A stretch of 5,100 bases of DNA from JANRKG01 sp033763635 (GTDB lineage Bacteria; Cyanobacteriota; Cyanobacteriia; GCF-001939115). Within the stretch, counting starts at the first letter, position 1. The number at the start of each line of letters is the position of its first letter. Below are positions 1 to 4,378 of this stretch, one piece after another. The stretch covers positions 1-5,100 of the forward strand of contig JANRKG010000362.1 of NCBI GenBank assembly GCA_033763635.1. The letters are read 5' to 3'. The position numbers and the translations under genes were made by a program. The notes under the pieces were generated by a model. The model did no database searches. It was not told where the DNA came from and saw nothing but the letters and a program-made list of their open reading frames with translations.

Positions 1-40
1 TATAAGCGCATTTCAAGATTCCGAGTGATCCGATAGATTA

Positions 41-165
41 ATTGGCGATTCGTCGCTCACCCACTCCACTCGCGTTGCATCATTTCGGGGTGAAGCTCCT
101 TATCGCCGCGCCTCTCATCCCTGCACCGCCCTTCGGGACGGCGAGGGGCTTCCCGTCTAGAAGCT
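41..165. other. GC-rich, hairpin-dense tract; possible structured RNA or transposon-end remnant
   Basis: No gene is recognised here. The tract is much richer in GC than the AT-rich DNA on its right and folds readily. A GGCGA/TCGCT hairpin with a TTCG loop lies at 44-57. A longer stem at 119-147 has CCCT pairing with AGGG outside and a C(TTCG)G tetraloop at its tip, with one C-A mismatch and a small internal loop. A GCTTC/GAAGC hairpin with a 7-nt loop follows directly at 148-164. The TTCG loops are on the plus strand, so if this is RNA it is probably read left to right. No T-run follows the last stem, so it is not a classical terminator. Several frames on both strands stay open through the tract, but none gives a protein I recognise. 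The right-end, omega-RNA-like region of an IS200/IS605-type element is one possibility; that is inference only. Confidence 0.35.
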
Positions 166-191
166 AAATTTAAGAAAATCAACAATGCAGC

Positions 192-220
192 GTTGGGTTG
201 GAGGCTTAACGAAACCAAAA
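192..220. repeat. Degenerate copy of a cyanobacterial intergenic inverted repeat
   Basis: The stretch reads GTTGGGTT, then GGAGGCTT, then AACGAAACC followed by AAAA. From memory, cyanobacterial intergenic regions often carry an imperfect palindrome of the type GTTGGGTT-GAGG-nACGAAACCCAAC. This copy keeps the left arm and the ACGAAACC core but has lost most of the complementarity of the right arm. No function is implied. The match is by eye against a remembered consensus. Confidence 0.3.
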
Positions 221-334
221 GATAGACTTTAAACAAGTGGAGGGTGTGGGGAACTTTATCAAGAGAGAACGTTTAGGAAGTTGCTTCGATTTCCTGCGGG
301 AAAAACAGTTTCGTTGAATTTAGAAAAATAAGAA

Positions 335-352
335 CTTTAAAGATCTTTAAGG
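335..352. promoter_or_regulatory. AT-rich palindrome, candidate operator
   Basis: TTAAAGATCTTTAA at 337-350 is a perfect 14-bp palindrome centred on GATC. It extends to 335-352 with one wobble and one C-G pair. It lies about 65 nt upstream of the protease start, where an operator or a short leader hairpin could act. A palindrome of this length in AT-rich DNA can arise by chance, and no regulator is recognised from the site. Confidence 0.25.
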
Positions 353-417
353 GTAGTCATTCCAGCCTTAGCGTAAGCCATTTCATCTGCTGGAGCTATT
401 AAAACTCTGTAAAACCA

Positions 418-2691
418 ATGATTGCGAACTCTTCTATCTCCAACCCCCTCTTTTCCAGCCCTACCGATGATTCAGTCTTATCTGGGGCGGTTTTTGACTT
501 GCCTCTTGTCTCTTCTAACATTTCCTTGAGTCCTTTGGACTATTCCCTGTTGGCAACTCCCAGTCTTCCCAATGACTCAGGGTTTAGCCATCTCTGGGGC
601 TTAAATAATACTGGGCAAACAGGGGGAACGATCGATGCTGACATTGATGCACCAGAAGCCTGGGCCGTTCAGCCCGGTAAGCCAATCGTCGTTGCCGTCA
701 TTGATAGTGGAGTCGAATATACTCATCCCGATCTCGTGCAAAACCTGTGGACTAATCCAGGGGAAATTGCAGGAAATGGAATGGATGACGATGGGAATGG
801 TTATGTAGACGACTACTATGGCTATGACTTTGGTAGTAACGACAGTGACCCAATGGACGAACAGGGGCACGGAACCCACGTTGCTGGAATCATTGCAGCC
901 GATGGCGATAACGGGATTGGCATTACGGGAGTCAATCCCAATGCCCGCGTTATGTCCCTGAAATTTATGGGATCGGGAGGAACCGGAACGATCAATTCAG
1001 TGGTGCGGGCGATTGAATATGCAGTTGCGATGGGGGCCAAGATCATCAATGCCAGTTGGGGGGGCAGTGGCTTTTCTCAAGCGCTCTTGACCACCATCCG
1101 TACTGCTCAACAGGCAGGAATTTTGTTTGTGGCAGCGGCAGGAAATGAAGCAGTCAATAACGACGTTACCCCTACTTATCCCGCAAATTTTGATCTGGAT
1201 AATCTCATTTCTGTTGCTGCAACCGATCACACGGATCAGCTAGCCTCCTTCTCCAATTATGGAGCTACATCGGTTGATCTGGGTGCCCCCGGTTCGCGTA
1301 TCGTCAGTACCTATTTAGGCGGAAAGTATGCCTTTAGCAGTGGCACCTCAATGGCGACCCCCCACGTTTCGGGCGTTGCCAGTTTAATCTGGTCCCAAAA
1401 TCCAAACCTGAGCGTTCAACAGGTCAGAGATTTAATTTTAAGTTCTGTCGATCCCGTTCCCGCATTACAGGGAAAAACCCTATCTGGGGGACGGTTGAAC
1501 GCCTCGAATGCTCTGAAGGCAACCCCGATTCCCACCGAACCTAAAAATACCCTTGAACCCTTTGTTGTGGAATCTTCTGGTAACACGACCCTCGTACATA
1601 CGGCAAAGGGATATGAACTTCAGCCAAAGGGTAGGGTCGCCATTGCCCTGCGCTACGAAGGTGTCCAAGTGACAAACACTTCCTTCTGGAACATCTGGTC
1701 TGCGATCGGTGCCGAAGCCGTTGCTGATGGCTACGAGGCTGTATGGGCAAACAATTTGGGCCAGTTTTATGTTTGGAAGGTGGATGCAGCGGGCAACTTC
1801 CTCCACACGATCAACACTCAACCCCTCATGGCTAATGACCTTCTGAGTCGTGAAACTCTCTTCCAGCAGGATTTCAATGGTGACGGTCGGATCGAACCCA
1901 GTATTCCCCCAACGACGATTGAGGCTGTTGGTAACACTACCCTAGTCCATACCGAGACGGGATACCAGCTTCAGCCCAAGACAGGCTCTAGCATCGCCCT
2001 GCGTTATGAAGGAGTGCAGGTCACGAATACCACTTTCTGGAATGTCTGGTCTGCGATCGGTGCCGAAGCCGTTGCTGATGGCTACGAGGCCATCTGGACC
2101 AACAATGCAGGGCAGTTCTATGTTTGGCAGGTAGATGCAGCGGGCAACTTCCTCAAAACTCTCAACACAGAACCCCTCAGTGCCAACCATTTGTTGAGCC
2201 GCGAAAGCGTCTTTCAGCAAGATTTCGATGGAGATGGACAGATTGCCCCTTCTACCCTTACCGTGGAATCCGTTGGCAATACTAAACTGTTGCACACCCC
2301 CACGGGATATCAGCTTCAACCTAACGCTGGTGCTGCCGTTCCCCTCACCTATGACGGGGTAAATGTCACCGATATGACCTTTACTGGCTTGTGGTTTGCG
2401 ATCGGTGCTGAAGCCGTTGCAGGTGGATACGAAGCGGTATGGGTTAATAATATCGGGCAATTCTATGTCTGGAAGATTGATGCAGCGGGTAACTTTCTCA
2501 ACACTCTCAATCGCGATCCCCTGACCGCCAGTGACTATGACTTGCTCAGTCGAGAACCCCTCTTCCAGCAGGATTTTAATGGCGATCAGCAAGTAGGCCC
2601 GATGGGAGTGACCTCCTCCACGCTTCTTTTAGACCTATCCAGTACGCCCATTGGTTTATCCACCTCTGGACTTAACCCTTCTATTGCTTAA
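418..2691 (+). CDS. Subtilisin-family (S8) serine protease with three C-terminal W_rich_C-type repeats
   Basis: This 757-residue endopeptidase of the subtilase family is probably extracellular. The catalytic domain spans about residues 58-368. It carries the Asp motif VIDSG (D96), the His motif GHGTHVAG (H151), the oxyanion Asn in AAAGNEA (N243) and the Ser motif GTSMATPHVSG (S311), so the triad is intact. An Asp/Gly-rich loop at 122-138 (MDDDGNGYVDD) is typical of calcium-binding insertions in this family. Residues 1-55 are Ser/Leu-rich and resemble neither a Sec signal nor an I9 propeptide. From about 383 come three repeats of about 110 residues, each with GNTxLxHT, GYxLQP, AIGAEAV and GQFYVW motifs and a DFNGDG-like loop at its end. 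They match my memory of the Pfam W_rich_C domain. A short Ser/Leu-rich tail (730-757) closes the protein. The ATG at 418 is the first start after an in-frame stop at 400-402; no clear Shine-Dalgarno is visible. No RTX nonapeptides are present, so the secretion route is unclear. Confidence 0.93.
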   Translation: MIANSSISNPLFSSPTDDSVLSGAVFDLPLVSSNISLSPLDYSLLATPSLPNDSGFSHLWGLNNTGQTGGTIDADIDAPEAWAVQPGKPIVVAVIDSGVEYTHPDLVQNLWTNPGEIAGNGMDDDGNGYVDDYYGYDFGSNDSDPMDEQGHGTHVAGIIAADGDNGIGITGVNPNARVMSLKFMGSGGTGTINSVVRAIEYAVAMGAKIINASWGGSGFSQALLTTIRTAQQAGILFVAAAGNEAVNNDVTPTYPANFDLDNLISVAATDHTDQLASFSNYGATSVDLGAPGSRIVSTYLGGKYAFSSGTSMATPHVSGVASLIWSQNPNLSVQQVRDLILSSVDPVPALQGKTLSGGRLNASNALKATPIPTEPKNTLEPFVVESSGNTTLVHTAKGYELQPKGRVAIALRYEGVQVTNTSFWNIWSAIGAEAVADGYEAVWANNLGQFYVWKVDAAGNFLHTINTQPLMANDLLSRETLFQQDFNGDGRIEPSIPPTTIEAVGNTTLVHTETGYQLQPKTGSSIALRYEGVQVTNTTFWNVWSAIGAEAVADGYEAIWTNNAGQFYVWQVDAAGNFLKTLNTEPLSANHLLSRESVFQQDFDGDGQIAPSTLTVESVGNTKLLHTPTGYQLQPNAGAAVPLTYDGVNVTDMTFTGLWFAIGAEAVAGGYEAVWVNNIGQFYVWKIDAAGNFLNTLNRDPLTASDYDLLSREPLFQQDFNGDQQVGPMGVTSSTLLLDLSSTPIGLSTSGLNPSIA
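1564..1893 (+). repeat. W_rich_C-type repeat 1 in the S8 protease
   Basis: Covers residues 383-492. It is about three quarters identical to repeat 2 by eye (some 84 of 110 positions), and the two are offset by exactly 351 nt. It ends in DFNGDGRI, an EF-hand-like Asp/Asn loop. Its codons 1694-1739 share a 46-bp perfect match with repeat 2. Aromatic residues (FWNIW, VW, QFYVW) mark the repeat core. Confidence 0.85.
1915..2244 (+). repeat. W_rich_C-type repeat 2 in the S8 protease
   Basis: Covers residues 500-609 and is the closest relative of repeat 1. It ends in DFDGDGQI, keeping the acidic loop. Blocks of perfect DNA identity with repeat 1 (46 bp from 2045 and 21 bp from 2134) alternate with stretches full of synonymous changes. 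A linker of about 7 residues joins it to repeat 1 and one of 5 to repeat 3. Confidence 0.85.
2260..2595 (+). repeat. W_rich_C-type repeat 3 in the S8 protease, divergent
   Basis: Covers residues 615-726. It keeps GNTKLLHT, GYQLQP, AIGAEAVAGGYEAVW and GQFYVWKIDAAGNF, but differs from repeats 1 and 2 in the middle (VPLTYDGVNV, FTGLWF). It has a two-residue insertion (TASDYDLLSRE). Its terminal acidic loop is decayed to DFNGDQQV, so this copy may no longer bind a metal there. Confidence 0.8.
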
Positions 2692-2707
2692 CCGATCGCC
2701 ATCCTGT

Positions 2708-2738
2708 AATCGGAAGGGTAGCATCCCGATTTTATTTT
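2708..2738 (+). terminator. Probable intrinsic terminator of the S8 protease gene
   Basis: AATCGG (2708-2713) pairs with CCGATT (2726-2731) across a 12-nt loop, and the run TTTTATTTT (2730-2738) follows. It begins 17 nt after the protease stop. The stem is only 6 bp, so termination may be partial. An alternative, mutually exclusive stem pairs CATCCC (2722-2727) with GGGATG (2742-2747). Confidence 0.45.
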
Positions 2739-2788
2739 CCTGGGATGTTATGGTATCAATCCTTTTTATCCCCCTTGCAGTTTTTTGC

Positions 2789-3712
2789 ATGAGCCAATTG
2801 AAAGGATTAGCAGCCTTGAGTGAATCCCTGCTAGAACAGTGGGTTATTCAAGTACAAGCAAAAATTCAGAATGGTCAGTTGCCCCATTACATTCCCTTGC
2901 TTCAGAATGTTGAACCGCATCAGGTCATTGTTCAGGTGCGATCTACTACCGGGTTAGTCTGCTCGGTTGGTAACCCTAAGCACCCCTTTGTCCTGATGAG
3001 TGTAATCAAGCCGTTTCTGCTTCTGTTTTTACTAGAACATTTAGGACCGGAGGAGGTTTTTCGACGGGTGGGGAGGCTGCCTTCAGACCAGCCCTTTAAC
3101 TCCCTGATTCAACTCGATATCGATAATGGCTGGCCCCGGAACCCAATGATTAACAGTGGGGCGATCGCCCTTGCCGCCCTACTACCGGGGGACACCAGCG
3201 ATGCCCAGTGTGAATCCTTGCAGCGCTGGCTGAATGAACGATCGGGTGCTCATCTCAAATTAGACCAGGCCATGCTGACTTCAGTTCGTCTCGCTGGGGG
3301 CCATCGGAACCGGGAGATTGCTGCTCTGCTCGCCCGTTATTCATCTCTTTCTGATCAAGAGACGACCCTGGATGTTTATAACCAAATTTGTTGTCTGGCC
3401 GGAACGATTGAGGATTTGAGCCGCTTAGGATTACTGCTGACTCAAGCGAACCCATCGATCCGGCCCCGTCATCGTCAGATCGTGAATGCCTTGATGCTAA
3501 CCTGTGGACTCTACGAACGATCGGGCCTGTTTGCAACTCAGATCGGCTTACCCTCTAAATCAGGGGTGAGCGGAGCTTTGTTGTCGATCGTGCCGGGGGA
3601 AGGGGCGATCGCCTGTTACGCTCCAACTCTGGATGAAGTGGGTAACTCGATCGCCGGATTGCTGCTCGTGGAGCAGATGGCTGAAACCCTGGAATTAAGC
3701 GTGTTTAGTTAA
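2789..3712 (+). CDS. glsA: Glutaminase (serine-dependent beta-lactamase fold)
   Basis: Hydrolyses L-glutamine to L-glutamate and ammonia in the cytosol. The product is 307 residues, the usual length for this family. The catalytic Ser-x-x-Lys is S71-V-I-K74. Other family hallmarks are PFNSLIQLD (102-110), NPMINSGAI (118-126, N122), HRN (N174), LDVYNQICCL (Y197), MLTCGLYERSG (Y242) and GLPSKSGVSG (V260). Compared with E. coli GlsA from memory, six of seven substrate-site residues are kept, but the position of Glu161 is Arg167 (with Val166 before it). The frame is open back into the protease gene (a TTG at 2651), and an ATG at 2750 would add a hydrophobic 13-residue leader. I chose 2789 because the product then begins like other glutaminases. 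No strong Shine-Dalgarno supports either start. Two HIP1 sites lie inside the gene. The gap to the protease is 97 nt with a likely terminator, so it is probably not co-transcribed. Confidence 0.92.
   Translation: MSQLKGLAALSESLLEQWVIQVQAKIQNGQLPHYIPLLQNVEPHQVIVQVRSTTGLVCSVGNPKHPFVLMSVIKPFLLLFLLEHLGPEEVFRRVGRLPSDQPFNSLIQLDIDNGWPRNPMINSGAIALAALLPGDTSDAQCESLQRWLNERSGAHLKLDQAMLTSVRLAGGHRNREIAALLARYSSLSDQETTLDVYNQICCLAGTIEDLSRLGLLLTQANPSIRPRHRQIVNALMLTCGLYERSGLFATQIGLPSKSGVSGALLSIVPGEGAIACYAPTLDEVGNSIAGLLLVEQMAETLELSVFS
3161..3168. repeat. HIP1 octamer
   Basis: GCGATCGC inside glsA, flanked to give the extended form GGCGATCGCC. HIP1 is strongly over-represented in many cyanobacterial genomes and supports that assignment for this window. 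Confidence 0.85.
3605..3612. repeat. HIP1 octamer
   Basis: Second GCGATCGC in glsA, again in the context GGCGATCGCC. It encodes part of the GAIACY stretch near the C terminus. Confidence 0.85.
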
Positions 3713-3721
3713 ATAGAAAAA

Positions 3722-3758
3722 CCCTGTCGTGCGTCTCTTGCAGCTTTGCGCGACAGGG
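3722..3758 (-). terminator. Strong intrinsic terminator for the minus-strand secreted-protein gene
   Basis: CCCTGTCGTGC (3722-3732) pairs with GCGCGACAGGG (3748-3758): 11 bp with one G-U, and a 15-nt loop. Read on the minus strand the stem is followed at once by TTTTTCTATTT (from 3721 down), a classic terminator. It lies about 45 nt beyond the stop of the minus-strand gene and begins 9 nt after the glsA stop. On the plus strand no T-run follows, so for glsA it would act mainly as a 3'-end-protecting hairpin or a weak terminator. Confidence 0.8.
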
Positions 3759-3802
3759 CCAGATAAGGTGATGATGCTAACTTAGAAGAGAACAGCAGTA
3801 AC

Positions 3803-4174
3803 CTAATTCTCTACGTACTCGTAGGTTCCGCCGTCACAAACTTCGACTTTCGTTTGAATCAATTCACCTCGACCCACACCCTTACCAGAGCCTAAAACCC
3901 CTTTGAAGTCATACAGGCAATCTTTGCGACCATCATCGATCGTAATTGTCACGGATTCACCAGGGTTTAGAACATCCACACCGAGGATATCTTCTTCCCA
4001 ATCGTCGGTGCTTGGGGGTGAGGCATAGAACTCTTCTAACACACGGCTGGTGGAATTAATTAGGGTAAAAGAGACGGCTTTGCTACCCGCTTCGGCTGAC
4101 AAGACGTTAAAGCTGGTGACAGATAGCACGATCGTCATCAAACCAGCCCAAGGTTGCCAATGCTGTTTAGGCAT
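3803..4174 (-). CDS. Small secreted protein of unknown function
   Basis: The product is 123 residues. It begins with a Sec-type signal: a short n-region with one Lys, a hydrophobic stretch (WAGLMTIVLSVTSFNVL) and an A-E-A site at residues 27-29. The mature part is about 94 residues, acidic and probably all-beta. It contains FTLINSTSRVLEEFYASP, then a DW-DILGVDVLNPGESVTI segment, then CLYDFKGV, and a second Cys close to the C terminus (C86 and C113), which may form a disulfide. From memory this pattern matches a family of short exported hypothetical proteins found in cyanobacteria and other Gram-negatives; I know of no function. The start is the ATG at 4174, not an upstream TTG at 4183, because AGGA (4187-4184) lies 9 nt before the ATG but directly abuts the TTG. 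The gene is convergent with glsA and divergent from the propeller gene, so it is transcribed alone. Confidence 0.85.
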   Translation of the reverse strand: MPKQHWQPWAGLMTIVLSVTSFNVLSAEAGSKAVSFTLINSTSRVLEEFYASPPSTDDWEEDILGVDVLNPGESVTITIDDGRKDCLYDFKGVLGSGKGVGRGELIQTKVEVCDGGTYEYVEN

Positions 4175-4183
4175 AGATATCAA

Positions 4184-4187
4184 TCCT
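4184..4187 (-). promoter_or_regulatory. Shine-Dalgarno of the small secreted protein gene
   Basis: AGGA on the minus strand (TCCT on the plus strand) lies 9 nt upstream of the ATG at 4174. It decides the start: the in-frame TTG at 4183 would have no spacing at all. Confidence 0.6.
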
Positions 4188-4250
4188 ACTTAGTTAAATA
4201 AGTTACTTAGATTTAGATTTCCCAGCTACAAATTAAAAATCACAGGATGC

Positions 4251-4256
4251 AGTATA
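4251..4256 (-). promoter_or_regulatory. Candidate -10 box for the minus-strand gene
   Basis: TATACT on the minus strand matches the -10 consensus at five of six positions and lies about 77 nt upstream of the start. No good -35 sits 16-18 nt away; a TTGATC is about 22 nt off. The same bases overlap TATAAA on the plus strand (4253-4258), so the strand is ambiguous. Confidence 0.25.
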
Positions 4257-4325
4257 AAGTTTCTACAAAGAAATCTGGGATCAATTGTTTTTATTTCATA
4301 AAGTAATAGATAGACCTTCACGAAC

Positions 4326-4364
4326 TTCTGGTTTTATCCGATAAATTACGGATGCGAACCAGGA
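4326..4364 (+). promoter_or_regulatory. 5' leader stem-loop enclosing the Shine-Dalgarno of the propeller gene
   Basis: The outer stem pairs TTCTGGTT (4326-4333) with AACCAGGA (4357-4364): 8 bp with one G-U. The inner stem pairs ATCCG (4336-4340) with CGGAT (4349-4353) around an 8-nt AT-rich loop. TT and GCG form a small internal loop. The best Shine-Dalgarno for the downstream gene, AGGA (4361-4364), lies wholly in the 3' arm, 14 nt before the ATG at 4379. The fold could limit translation until it is opened. No known riboswitch is recognised. Confidence 0.45.
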
Positions 4365-4378
4365 ATGAGCGATACGCC

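Larger units (their letters stand above)
166..417. other. AT-rich leader upstream of the S8 protease; no gene seen
   Basis: No convincing coding frame is present. The frame of the protease is closed by a TAA at 400-402, so the protein cannot extend further upstream. A small TTTCC-tgcg-GGAAA hairpin sits at 290-303. A TTGAAT at 314-319 could be a -35 element, but no good -10 follows at 16-18 nt. I do not call a promoter, although one must lie here or further left. Confidence 0.5.
4175..4378. other. Divergent intergenic region between two exported-protein genes
   Basis: These 204 bases separate two head-to-head genes and must hold both promoters. The region is AT-rich. The recognisable parts are the AGGA of the minus gene, TATACT/TATAAA near 4251-4258, a TTGTTT at 4285-4290 that could be a plus-strand -35 with a poor TAGATA 16 nt later, and the leader stem-loop at 4326-4364. 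TCCCAG (near 4220) and CTGGGA (near 4275) form a loose inverted pair about 50 nt apart. No regulator site is recognised. Confidence 0.45.

Noticed and set aside
1..14. Possible minus-strand gene start (ATG at 14 reading leftwards) or a coding tail from the left
   Set aside because: Only four codons are visible and no Shine-Dalgarno is clear. Plus-strand frames here close at 3, 28 and 36 without recognisable residues.
119..164. Adjacent hairpins as a rho-independent terminator
   Set aside because: No T-run follows the stems on either strand.
1942..2592. Long minus-strand open frame (216 codons) across the protease repeats
   Set aside because: It is the antisense of three tandem repeats, so it stays open by shared codon bias. 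It has no recognisable protein motif and lies inside a well-supported gene.
1564..2595. Tandem repeat array as a CRISPR or mobile element
   Set aside because: The repeats are in-frame protein domains of about 110 residues within one gene, not short direct repeats with spacers, and there are no terminal inverted repeats.
2651..2788. N-terminal extension of glsA from TTG 2651 or ATG 2750
   Set aside because: The TTG lies inside the protease gene and would precede the terminator. The extra residues are not glutaminase-like, and 307 residues from 2789 already matches the family. ATG 2750 has a weak GGGA before it and cannot be fully excluded.
4175..4183. TTG start at 4183 for the small secreted protein
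   Set aside because: The AGGA abuts the TTG with no spacing, while it lies 9 nt before the ATG at 4174.
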